Below, one piece after another: positions 7,506 to 14,832 of a stretch of 38,185 nucleotides of DNA; position 1 is the stretch's first letter, and each line of letters starts with the position of its first letter. The notes beneath the pieces are model-generated. The model was not told where the DNA came from, did not search any database, and worked only from the letters and a program-made list of their open reading frames with translations. The position numbers and the translations under genes were made by a program. The DNA comes from an uncultured beta proteobacterium (GTDB lineage: Bacteria > Pseudomonadota > Gammaproteobacteria > Burkholderiales > Burkholderiaceae_C), in the NCBI GenBank assembly GCA_903897925.1, contig CAIUDG010000113.1:1-38185 (forward strand), given 5' to 3'.

Positions 7506-8942
7506 CTATTCTTCTTTTTTGGCTTCCTGGCGCTCGACCTGGGTCTTGCTGACCACCACGGCTTCGCCCTTGAGCTGGTGCACGGCCTGGATCAGCTGGA
7601 AGTCTTTGTCGGAACCGAACTCCGGCGGCTTGCGCTCCGAGGCCGGCTTGCGCGACTCTTCTTCCAGGCGCTTGAGGGCTTCCTCGCGGGCCTTTTCACG
7701 GCTGGTGTCCTTGGCTTCTTCGCCCTGGCCGCTGGTCAGGTGCTTGTCGTAGTCGGCTTCGCGCATGCGCAGGATGGCGTACGGGCTGCCTTCTTCGGTG
7801 TCATCCACCAGCACGTCCGGCACGATGCCCTTGGCCTGGATCGAGCGACCGCTGGGGGTGTAGTAGCGCGAAGTGGTAATCTTCAGGCCGGTGTCCGGTC
7901 CGAGGCTGCGGAAGGTCTGCACCGAACCCTTGCCAAAGGTCTGGCTGCCCATCAGCGTGGCGCGTTTGTGGTCTTGCAGGGCGCCGGCCACAATTTCGCT
8001 GGCGGAGGCCGAGCCTTCATTGACCAGCACCACCAGCGGCACTTTTTTCAGGCCGGCCGGCAGCGCCTTGATGGCGTCAACACCCGGCAGGCCGCGGTAA
8101 TCCTCCGGCGTGGCCTTGAGCACTTGCTTGCTTTCGACGGTCTGGCCGTTGGTGCTGACCACCACGGCGTTGTCGGCCAGGAAGCTGGAGGAAATGGCCA
8201 CGGCGGCATTCAGCAGGCCGCCCGGATCGTTGCGCAGGTCCAGCACAAAGCCCTTGATCTTCGGGTCTTCCTTGTAGATTTCGCTGACTTTCTTGGCGAA
8301 ATCTTCCACCGTGCGCTCCTGGAACTGGTTGATGCGCACCCAGGCGTAGCCGGGTTCGATCAGTTTGCCGCGCACCGACTGTTGTTTGATTTCCTCGCGG
8401 ATGATGGTGACCGAGAAGGTGCGGTTTTCGTCCTTGCGGTAGATCGTCAGCACGACTTTGGTGGCGGGCTCGCCACGCATGCGTTTGACAGCGTCGTTCA
8501 GGCTCAGGCCCTTGACGGCGGTATCGTCGATCTTGGTGATCAGGTCGTTGGGCTTGAGGCCGGCACGGTAGGCTGGCGAGTCTTCAATCGGCGAGACCAC
8601 TTTGACCAGACCGTCTTCCTGGGTGATTTCAATGCCGACGCCGACAAATTTGCCGGAGGTGCCTTCCTTGAATTCCTTGTAGGACTTTTTGTCGAAGTAC
8701 TGGGAATGCGGGTCCAGGTTGGACACCATGCCGGAGATGGCGTCGGTGATCAGCTTTTTGTCGTCCACCGGTTCGACATAGTCGCTCTTGATCATGCCGA
8801 ACACGGCTGCGAGTTGCTGCAGCTCTTCGAGTGGCAAGGGCGCCAGCGTGTTGCGCGCGACGGTCTGCAGGGACACGGTGGTCAGGGCTCCGGCCACCAC
8901 GCCGATGGCTACCCAGCCCGAAATTTTCAATTTTTGACCCAT
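7506..8942 (-). CDS. ctpA: S41 carboxyl-terminal processing protease
   Basis: A 478-residue CtpA/Prc-type serine protease, secreted or anchored to the periplasmic side by an N-terminal hydrophobic segment (about 9-27). A PDZ domain follows the GKFVGVGIEI segment (98-107) to about 180. The catalytic dyad is Ser313 in GSASASEIV and Lys338 in TFGKGSVQT, 25 residues apart as in E. coli Tsp. The C-terminal 80 residues are highly charged (many Glu/Lys/Arg) and likely form helices or coiled coil. The ATG at 8942 is preceded by AGGAATAT. It lies between gpmA and moeB, an arrangement I associate with Burkholderiales. Confidence 0.93.
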   Translation of the reverse strand: MGQKLKISGWVAIGVVAGALTTVSLQTVARNTLAPLPLEELQQLAAVFGMIKSDYVEPVDDKKLITDAISGMVSNLDPHSQYFDKKSYKEFKEGTSGKFVGVGIEITQEDGLVKVVSPIEDSPAYRAGLKPNDLITKIDDTAVKGLSLNDAVKRMRGEPATKVVLTIYRKDENRTFSVTIIREEIKQQSVRGKLIEPGYAWVRINQFQERTVEDFAKKVSEIYKEDPKIKGFVLDLRNDPGGLLNAAVAISSSFLADNAVVVSTNGQTVESKQVLKATPEDYRGLPGVDAIKALPAGLKKVPLVVLVNEGSASASEIVAGALQDHKRATLMGSQTFGKGSVQTFRSLGPDTGLKITTSRYYTPSGRSIQAKGIVPDVLVDDTEEGSPYAILRMREADYDKHLTSGQGEEAKDTSREKAREEALKRLEEESRKPASERKPPEFGSDKDFQLIQAVHQLKGEAVVVSKTQVERQEAKKEE

Positions 8943-8976
8943 AAATATTCCTGTACCGCCTCAAATCAATAATCGT

Positions 8977-9017
8977 CCCGGGTGGCGCTGGCTGCCCTTG
9001 CAGCAGCAGCACCCGGG
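8977..9017 (-). terminator. Long hairpin between gpmA and ctpA
   Basis: CCCGGGTG (8977-8984) pairs perfectly with CACCCGGG (9010-9017); the interior can extend through GCTGC...GCAGC. It lies just after the gpmA stop in the direction of transcription. Only an AT-rich, not T-pure, stretch follows on that strand (GATTATTGATTT), so termination would be weak. It may be a partial terminator or processing site that lowers ctpA expression relative to gpmA. Confidence 0.4.
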
Positions 9018-9027
9018 GGGTGTGGCC

Positions 9028-9771
9028 TTAGGCCTTGCCTTGCGAGGCAACCGCGGCTGCGGCCTGGGCTGCAGCCTGTGCATCGCCCAGATAGTAGTGC
9101 CGGATGGGCTTCAGTGCTGCATCCAGTTCATAGACCAATGGAATGCCATTGGGGATATTCAGTCCGACGATGTCGGCATCCGAGATTTGGTCCAGGTATT
9201 TGACCAGGGCGCGGATCGAGTTGCCGTGCGCTGCTACCACCACGCGCTTGCCGGCCAGAATCGCCGGTGCAATGGATTCGTTCCAGAACGGCATGACGCG
9301 GGCCACGGTGTCTTTCAGGCACTCGGTCAGCGGCACTTGCTCGGCGGCCAGTTTGGCGTAGCGCAGGTCGCCACGCTCGCAGCGGGGGTCGCTGGCTTCC
9401 AGCGCCGGTGGCGGGGTGTCGTAGCTGCGGCGCCAGGTCAGCACCTGGGCATCGCCGTATTGTTTGGCCATGTCGGCCTTGTTCAGGCCCTGCAGCGCGC
9501 CGTAGTGGCGCTCATTCAGGCGCCAGCTGTGCGCAACCGGCAGCCAGGTGCGGTCCATTTCGTCCAGGCAGTGCCACAGGGTGCGGGTGGCGCGCTTGAG
9601 TACGCTGGTGTAGGCCAGGTCAAATTCGTAACCTTCGGCCTTGAGCAGGCGTCCGGCATTCTTGGCCTGTTCGACGCCGGTGGGTGTGAGATCGACATCG
9701 GTCCAGCCGGTAAAGCGGTTTTCCAGGTTCCAGGTGGATTCGCCGTGGCGCACGAGAACAAGTTTGTACAT
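9028..9771 (-). CDS. gpmA: 2,3-bisphosphoglycerate-dependent phosphoglycerate mutase
   Basis: A 247-residue cofactor-dependent phosphoglycerate mutase of glycolysis and gluconeogenesis, interconverting 3- and 2-phosphoglycerate. The phosphohistidine motif LVRHGES is at 6-12 (His9). [15 protein letters not shown] and the second-His segment [16 protein letters not shown] are both present. The start chosen is [12 protein letters not shown] at 9771; the open frame continues 18 codons upstream, but that stretch lacks family similarity. The last 20 residues are Ala rich. It is transcribed divergently from the rhodanese gene. Confidence 0.95.
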   Translation of the reverse strand: MYKLVLVRHGESTWNLENRFTGWTDVDLTPTGVEQAKNAGRLLKAEGYEFDLAYTSVLKRATRTLWHCLDEMDRTWLPVAHSWRLNERHYGALQGLNKADMAKQYGDAQVLTWRRSYDTPPPALEASDPRCERGDLRYAKLAAEQVPLTECLKDTVARVMPFWNESIAPAILAGKRVVVAAHGNSIRALVKYLDQISDADIVGLNIPNGIPLVYELDAALKPIRHYYLGDAQAAAQAAAAVASQGKA

Positions 9772-9884
9772 GGTTTCGGGTGAAAAGTGATGGGCAATGG
9801 GCCCGACGCATTCGGGGCACAGCACAACATTCTAAAATGCCAGCTTCGTGCTTTTAAGGCACGCACCAACAAACAAGGAACAAA

Positions 9885-10292
9885 GTGAAATTTATTTTAG
9901 ATAACTGGGTGCTGATCTCTCTGGCCGTGGTCTCTGGCGCCATGCTGCTGCAGCCCATGTTGATGGGCGGCGCCGGCACCGGCCTGAGCGCGGTCGCCGC
10001 CGTGCAGCTGATTAACCGCGAAAAAGCCGTGGTGATCGACGTGCGTGAAGCCTCCGAGTTCGCCGAAGGCCACCTGGTGGGTGCAAAGAACATTCCGCTG
10101 GCCGACCTGGAAGCCAAGCTGGGCACTGCGGTAAAAAACAAGGCGCTGCCGCTGATTCTGGTGTGCCGCTCCGGTGCCCGTTCCGGCGCTGCGCTGGCCA
10201 CCGCGAAAAAACTCGGTTTTGCCCAGGCCCAATCGCTGGGTGGCGGCATGAACGCCTGGAAGACCGCCAAGCTGCCGGTTGAAAAGGCCTGA
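9885..10292 (+). CDS. Membrane-anchored rhodanese-like protein
   Basis: A 135-residue protein with an N-terminal hydrophobic segment (about 5-28) followed by a single rhodanese domain. The active-site loop is CRSGARSG, with Cys94 as the probable persulfide carrier; VIDVREASEFAEGHLVGAKNIP is split over 50-71 as expected. It is a YibN-like protein. It starts with GTG at 9885, eight bases after AAGGA (9875-9879). grxC follows 19 bases later, then secB and gpsA. The likely role is sulfur transfer or redox housekeeping at the membrane; the substrate is unknown. Confidence 0.88.
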   Translation: MKFILDNWVLISLAVVSGAMLLQPMLMGGAGTGLSAVAAVQLINREKAVVIDVREASEFAEGHLVGAKNIPLADLEAKLGTAVKNKALPLILVCRSGARSGAALATAKKLGFAQAQSLGGGMNAWKTAKLPVEKA

Positions 10293-10311
10293 ATTCCTAG
10301 GAGAAATAGCC

Positions 10312-10572
10312 ATGCAAGCTGTAAAGATGTACACCACTGCGGTCTGCCCCTACTGCGTTCAGGCCAAGCGTCTGCTGCAGGCGCGCGGCGTGCAGCAAAT
10401 TGAGGAAGTCCGGGTCGATGCCAACCCCGACGAGCGGGTCCGCATGATGGAACTCACCGGTCGGCGCACGGTGCCGCAAATTTTCATTGGCGCCACCCAT
10501 GTGGGGGGCTGCGATGACCTGATGGCTTTGGACCAGCAAGGCGGTTTGCTGACTTTGTTGCAGGCCAGCTGA
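10312..10572 (+). CDS. grxC: Glutaredoxin 3
   Basis: An 86-residue monocluster dithiol glutaredoxin with the active site CPYC at 12-15, the TVPQIFI cis-proline segment and GGCDDLMAL for glutathione binding. It reduces disulfides and glutathionylated proteins in the cytoplasm using glutathione. The ATG at 10312 is preceded by TAGGAGAAATAGCC, a strong ribosome site; the open frame upstream overlaps the rhodanese gene and is not used. It probably shares a transcript with the rhodanese gene. Confidence 0.95.
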   Translation: MQAVKMYTTAVCPYCVQAKRLLQARGVQQIEEVRVDANPDERVRMMELTGRRTVPQIFIGATHVGGCDDLMALDQQGGLLTLLQAS

Positions 10573-10578
10573 CATAAT
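10549..10578 (+). promoter_or_regulatory. Candidate sigma-70 promoter for secB
   Basis: CTGACT (10549-10554) and CATAAT (10573-10578) are spaced by 18 bases and match the -35 and -10 consensus at four and five of six positions. The -35 lies inside the end of grxC. Transcription from here would start near 10585, placing the hairpin at 10613-10637 in the secB leader. Prediction by eye only. Confidence 0.35.
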
Positions 10579-10612
10579 CCCGCAGCATAATCGTCACGGT
10601 TATTTTTGTTTC

Positions 10613-10645
10613 GCCCGCCTGAGGGCTTCAGGCGGGCTTCGTTTT
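10613..10645 (+). terminator. Intrinsic-terminator-like hairpin in front of secB
   Basis: GCCCGCCTGA (10613-10622) and TCAGGCGGGC (10628-10637) form a perfect 10-bp stem with a 5-base loop, followed by TTCGTTTT. It fits a Rho-independent terminator for the rhodanese-grxC transcript. It ends only 18 bases before the secB ATG, so any secB promoter must lie upstream of it and secB mRNA must read through it. Confidence 0.8.
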
Positions 10646-10663
10646 ACTTAGAAAGAGCTTTTC

Positions 10664-11119
10664 ATGGCCGATCAAACCCCCGTATTCCAGATCCAACGCG
10701 TTTACCTGAAGGAAGCTTCGCTGGAGCAACCCAATTCCCCGGCCATCCTGCTCGAGCAGGAACAACCGTCGGTGGACATCCAGCTGGGTGTCGAAGGTAC
10801 GCCCGTGGCCGAGGGCGTTTTTGAAGTTAGCGTGACCGCCACGGTGCACACCAAGATCAAGGACAAGACCGTGTTCCTGGTCGAAGCCAAGCAGGCCGGC
10901 ATTTTTGAAATCCGCAATCTGGAAGCCGAACAACTGAACCAGCTGATGGGCATTGCCTGCCCGCAAATCGTTTATCCCTACCTGCGTGGCAACGTGGCGG
11001 ATCTGGTTCAGCGCGCCGGTTTTCCTCCGGTGCATCTGTCGGAAATCAATTTTCAGGCCATGTACGAGCAGCAGCGCGCCAGCACGGAAGGCGCCGAGTC
11101 GACCAGCCTGCCGCAATAA
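10664..11119 (+). CDS. secB: Protein-export chaperone SecB
   Basis: A 151-residue SecB, which keeps preproteins unfolded and delivers them to SecA for Sec translocation. Family features are [19 protein letters not shown] near the N terminus, [11 protein letters not shown] in the beta core, and the conserved [25 protein letters not shown] split over about 104-125. The acidic groove and C-terminal tail are normal for the family. The ATG at 10664 follows AGAAAGAG. gpsA begins 48 bases after the stop. Confidence 0.96.
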   Translation: MADQTPVFQIQRVYLKEASLEQPNSPAILLEQEQPSVDIQLGVEGTPVAEGVFEVSVTATVHTKIKDKTVFLVEAKQAGIFEIRNLEAEQLNQLMGIACPQIVYPYLRGNVADLVQRAGFPPVHLSEINFQAMYEQQRASTEGAESTSLPQ

Positions 11120-11167
11120 GCGACAGCACACAGTGCCCACGGCCATGGTTCGCACAGGCGGCTTGCA

Positions 11168-12187
11168 GTGAAGATTCTGGTGTTGGGCGCGGGCGCCTGG
11201 GGCACCGCTATGGCGCTGAGCGCCTGCAGCGTGGCCGGGGCGCACCAGGTCACGCTGTGGGCGCGTGACCCGGCGCAGGCAGCGGCCCTGTCGGCACAGC
11301 GGCAAAACAGCCGTTATCTGCCCGATGCCGCTTTTCCTGCCAGCCTGCAGATTGTCGGTGGCGATCTGGCCGGTCTGGGCGCCACCCTGGCGCAGCAAGA
11401 CCTGATAGTGGTGGCCACGCCGATGGCCGGTTTGCGTGCCATGCTGAGCCAGCTGCGCACGCTGCAGCGGCCAATTGTCTGGCTCTGCAAGGGTTTTGAG
11501 CAAGCGCAGGACGGCGCCTTCGGTTTGCTCGGCCACGAAGTGCAGGCGCAGGTGGCGCCGGCACTGCGCACTGGTGTGCTCAGTGGTCCCAGTTTTGCCC
11601 AGGAGGTTGCCAGCGGCAAGCCGTCGGCGCTGGTGGCAGCGAGCCGCCTGCCCGATGTGCGCGAGGCCATGGTGGCGGCGTTCCACAGTCCCAATCTGCG
11701 GGTGTATGCCAACGACGACCTGGTCGGCGTGGAAGTCGGCGGCGCGGTGAAAAATGTGCTGGCCATCGCCACCGGTTTGTGCGACGGCCTCCAACTCGGC
11801 ATGAACGCACGCGCAGCCCTGATCACGCGCGGCCTGACCGAAATGACACGCCTGGGCCTGGCCCTGGGCGCACGCGCCGAAACCTTCATGGGCCTGAGTG
11901 GCCTGGGCGATCTGGTGCTGACGGCCACCGGCGATTTGTCACGCAACCGCCGCGTTGGCCTGGCGCTGGCCCAGGGCAAGACCCTGCAGCAGGCGGTCGA
12001 AGAACTTGGCCATGTCGCCGAAGGCGTGTATTGCGCGCGCACCGTGCTGCAGCGCGCGCAGGGTCTGGGTGTGGAAATGCCGATTGCCGGCTGCGTGGTC
12101 GCCCTGCTGGACGGGCGCATGCACGCCGCCCAGGCGGTGGCGGCCCTGATGGGGCGCGAACCGGGTACCGAAGTCAGCGCAGCCTGA
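11168..12187 (+). CDS. gpsA: NAD(P)H-dependent glycerol-3-phosphate dehydrogenase
   Basis: A 339-residue cytosolic enzyme reducing dihydroxyacetone phosphate to sn-glycerol-3-phosphate for phospholipid synthesis. The N-terminal Rossmann motif is [10 protein letters not shown] (7-16). The catalytic and substrate region includes [29 protein letters not shown] with the catalytic Lys, and [19 protein letters not shown]. It starts with GTG at 11168, which gives the canonical [12 protein letters not shown]. The secB-gpsA linkage is common in proteobacteria. Confidence 0.96.
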   Translation: MKILVLGAGAWGTAMALSACSVAGAHQVTLWARDPAQAAALSAQRQNSRYLPDAAFPASLQIVGGDLAGLGATLAQQDLIVVATPMAGLRAMLSQLRTLQRPIVWLCKGFEQAQDGAFGLLGHEVQAQVAPALRTGVLSGPSFAQEVASGKPSALVAASRLPDVREAMVAAFHSPNLRVYANDDLVGVEVGGAVKNVLAIATGLCDGLQLGMNARAALITRGLTEMTRLGLALGARAETFMGLSGLGDLVLTATGDLSRNRRVGLALAQGKTLQQAVEELGHVAEGVYCARTVLQRAQGLGVEMPIAGCVVALLDGRMHAAQAVAALMGREPGTEVSAA

Positions 12188-12192
12188 ACCCA

Positions 12193-12218
12193 GGCGCCGC
12201 GTGCTGCGCACAGGCGCC
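12193..12218. terminator. GC-rich stem-loop between convergent gpsA and cphA
   Basis: GGCGCC (12193-12198) pairs with GGCGCC (12213-12218), and inside it GTGC (12201-12204) pairs with GCAC (12208-12211) around a TGC loop. It starts six bases after the gpsA stop and faces the end of cphA. No T-run follows, so it may act as a transcript-end stabiliser rather than an intrinsic terminator. Confidence 0.35.
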
Positions 12219-12254
12219 GGGCGCGCCATGTTGCGCCGCGCGTTGGGCGTTGGT

Positions 12255-14825
12255 TTAGCCCGCCGCCACCCGTTTGCCGATATGGGCCATGGCGGCTTCC
12301 ACCTGGTCCACCAGAATCAGGCACAGCTCGCCGTCTTGCAAATGGTCCATCGCCAGGTCAATGGCGACAAATTCGCCGTGCACTTCGCTGGTCTTGCGGG
12401 TGCGGCTGGCGCCGTGCAAACCCTGGCGCAGCAAGGCAATCACTTCACCGTCCTGGCGGCCACGCTGGCACTGGTCTTCAAACAGCACCACTTCATCAAA
12501 GGCGGCGCCCAGAATTTCGGTTTGCTGGCGGATGTCCTGGTCACGCCGGTCGCCAGCGCCGCTGATGACCACCACGCGTCGGCTTGCCGGCATGGCTTCT
12601 ACCGCGCGCACCAGGGCCGCCATGGCGTCCGGGTTGTGGCCGTAATCGGCGATCACGGTGGCGCCGCGGTACTTGAACAGATTGAAGCGGCCGGCCGCAT
12701 TGTCGTTGTCATTGGAAAACGAACCGAGGCCGTTTTCAATGGTGCTCCAGTCCAGCTTCAGGGCCCAGGCAGCGGCCACGCTGGCCATGACGTTTTCCAC
12801 CTGGAAGCCGATGGCGCCGTCCATGGTGATCGGAATCTTGCGCAGCGGAATGTGGTGCGCAAAGCTGCCTTTGCTGGCCACCAGATGGCCGTCTTCAACG
12901 TAGACCACGGCGTTGCCCTGGGCCCGGTGCGTGGCCATCACCGGATGGTGTTTGTCCAGCGCAAAGAAGGTTACCGTGCCTTTGGTCTTGGCCGCCATGG
13001 TGGCGACGTTCGGGTCCGCCGCGTTGAGCACGGCGACACCGCCCGGGGCGACGTTTTGCACGATCACGCGCTTGAGCACCGCCAGTTCGTCGACGGTGGT
13101 GATGTAGTTCAGGCCAAGGTGGTCGCCGGCACCGACGTTGGTGACCACGGCGACATCGCAGCGGTCAAATGCCAGGCCCTCGCGCAGCACGCCGCCACGC
13201 GCGGTTTCCAGCACGGCGGCGTCGACATCCGGGTGCAGCAGCACGCTGCGGGCACTTTTGGGGCCGCTGCAGTCGCCGGTGTCAATGCACTGGCCGTCGA
13301 CGTAAACGCCGTCGGTATTGGTCATGCCCACGCGCATGCCGTTGACTTTGAGCAGGTGCGAAATCAGGCGCACGGTGGTAGTCTTGCCGTTGGTGCCGGT
13401 AACCGCGACCACCGGGATGCGGCCGTTCTGGCCGTTTTTGAACAGGCAGGAAATAATGGCTTCGCCGACCGGGCGGCCTTTGCCGAACGAGGGCGCCAGG
13501 TGCATGCGCAAGCCGGGCGCGGCATTGACTTCGACCACGCCGCCGCCTTGCTGTTCCAGCGGTCGCAGGATGCTGTCGCTGACCACGTCGACACCGCAGA
13601 TGTCCAGGCCGACCATGTGGGCGGCAGCCACCGCGCGCGCGGCGACGTCCGGGTGCACGTCATCGGTGACGTCGGTGGCGGAGCCGCCAGTGGACAGGTT
13701 GGCGTTGTTGCGCAGGTTGACGCGCTGGCCCTTGGCCGGTACCGACTCGGCGCTAAAGCCCTGGCCGACCAGGCATTCGCGGGCAATGTCGTCAAAGCGG
13801 ATCTTGGTCAGCGAGGTCGAGTGGCCGGCACCGCGGCGCGGGTCTTTGTTGACCTGCTCCACCAGCTCGGCAATGCTGTGCTGGCCGTCGCCGACCACGG
13901 TGGGTGGTTCCCGGCGTGCAGCGGCGACCAGCTTGTCGCCGACCACCAGCAGGCGGAAATCGTTACCGGGCATATAGCGTTCTACCAGCACGTCGTCGCG
14001 GAACTGGGTGGCCACTTCGTAGGCTTTGATGAGCTGTTCGCGGCTGGTGATGTTGACGGTAACGCCCTTGCCCTGGTTGCCGTCGAGCGGCTTGAGCACC
14101 ACCGGCAGGCCAATTTCCTGGGCTGCTTTCCAGGCGTCTTCGGCGTCTTCCACCGCGCGCCCGGCCGGCACCGGCACTCCGGCGGCGGCGAGCAGGCGTT
14201 TGGTGAGTTGTTTGTCCTGGGCGATGGCTTCGGAAATGGCGCTGGTGGCGTCGATTTCCGCGGCCTGGATGCGGCGCTGCTTGCTGCCCCAGCCAAAGCG
14301 CACCATGCTGCCGGCGGTCATGCGGCTGTAGGGAATGCCACGGTGCACGGCGGCGTCAACGATGGAGCCGGTGCTCGGGCCCAGGCGCACGTCTTCGTCA
14401 AGTTCCCGCAGCTCGGCCAGTGCGGCGGCCAGATCGAATGGGGTGTTGTTCAGTGCCGCAGCGCAGAGCTGCTCGGCCAGGTCCAGCGCGCGCCGACCGA
14501 CTTCTTCTTCGCTGTATTCGACGACCACCTGGTAGACGTGGGTTTCCAGGGTCGGGGTGGTGCGGCTGAACGTGACCGGGCAGCCGGCCTGGGCCTGCAG
14601 GCCGAGCGCCACCAGTTCGAGCACGCGCGCCAGCGGGATGCTGGCGTCGTGGCCGGTGGATTGCAGCGGGCTGAGCTCCGGGAAACGTTCGCGCAGACGG
14701 GTTTCAAAACCTTCAATGGCGGCAATTGAATTTTCTTCTGCGGTACAGCTGACGATCGACTGCAGGGCGGTGTGGTGGCTCCACAGATTGGGGCCACGCA
14801 AGGCACGGATACGGGTAACTTCCAT
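12255..14825 (-). CDS. cphA: Cyanophycin synthetase CphA
   Basis: An 856-residue enzyme that polymerises Asp and Arg into cyanophycin using ATP. Domains are an N domain (about 1-160), an ATP-grasp ligase adding Asp (about 200-465; VVLKPLDGNQGKGV and VEVNAAPG), and a Mur-ligase-like module adding Arg (about 470-856) with an intact P-loop, GTNGKTTT at 477-484, ETARGG and DHLG motifs, and a full C-terminal lobe from about 710. In the N domain the position of the HxxEH motif seen in CphA' reads RVLEL (67-71), so both His are missing. The start is the ATG of MEVTRIRALRGPNLW; it follows the cphA' stop by seven bases, so the pair is an operon. Confidence 0.95.
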   Translation of the reverse strand: MEVTRIRALRGPNLWSHHTALQSIVSCTAEENSIAAIEGFETRLRERFPELSPLQSTGHDASIPLARVLELVALGLQAQAGCPVTFSRTTPTLETHVYQVVVEYSEEEVGRRALDLAEQLCAAALNNTPFDLAAALAELRELDEDVRLGPSTGSIVDAAVHRGIPYSRMTAGSMVRFGWGSKQRRIQAAEIDATSAISEAIAQDKQLTKRLLAAAGVPVPAGRAVEDAEDAWKAAQEIGLPVVLKPLDGNQGKGVTVNITSREQLIKAYEVATQFRDDVLVERYMPGNDFRLLVVGDKLVAAARREPPTVVGDGQHSIAELVEQVNKDPRRGAGHSTSLTKIRFDDIARECLVGQGFSAESVPAKGQRVNLRNNANLSTGGSATDVTDDVHPDVAARAVAAAHMVGLDICGVDVVSDSILRPLEQQGGGVVEVNAAPGLRMHLAPSFGKGRPVGEAIISCLFKNGQNGRIPVVAVTGTNGKTTTVRLISHLLKVNGMRVGMTNTDGVYVDGQCIDTGDCSGPKSARSVLLHPDVDAAVLETARGGVLREGLAFDRCDVAVVTNVGAGDHLGLNYITTVDELAVLKRVIVQNVAPGGVAVLNAADPNVATMAAKTKGTVTFFALDKHHPVMATHRAQGNAVVYVEDGHLVASKGSFAHHIPLRKIPITMDGAIGFQVENVMASVAAAWALKLDWSTIENGLGSFSNDNDNAAGRFNLFKYRGATVIADYGHNPDAMAALVRAVEAMPASRRVVVISGAGDRRDQDIRQQTEILGAAFDEVVLFEDQCQRGRQDGEVIALLRQGLHGASRTRKTSEVHGEFVAIDLAMDHLQDGELCLILVDQVEAAMAHIGKRVAAG

Positions 14826-14832
14826 GGCGTAC

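Noticed and set aside
12201..14729. 842-codon open frame antisense to cphA
   Set aside because: The opposite strand encodes a full cyanophycin synthetase with intact motifs. The antisense product is His/Ala/Gly/Val-rich with no recognisable domain, as expected from GC-rich coding shadows.
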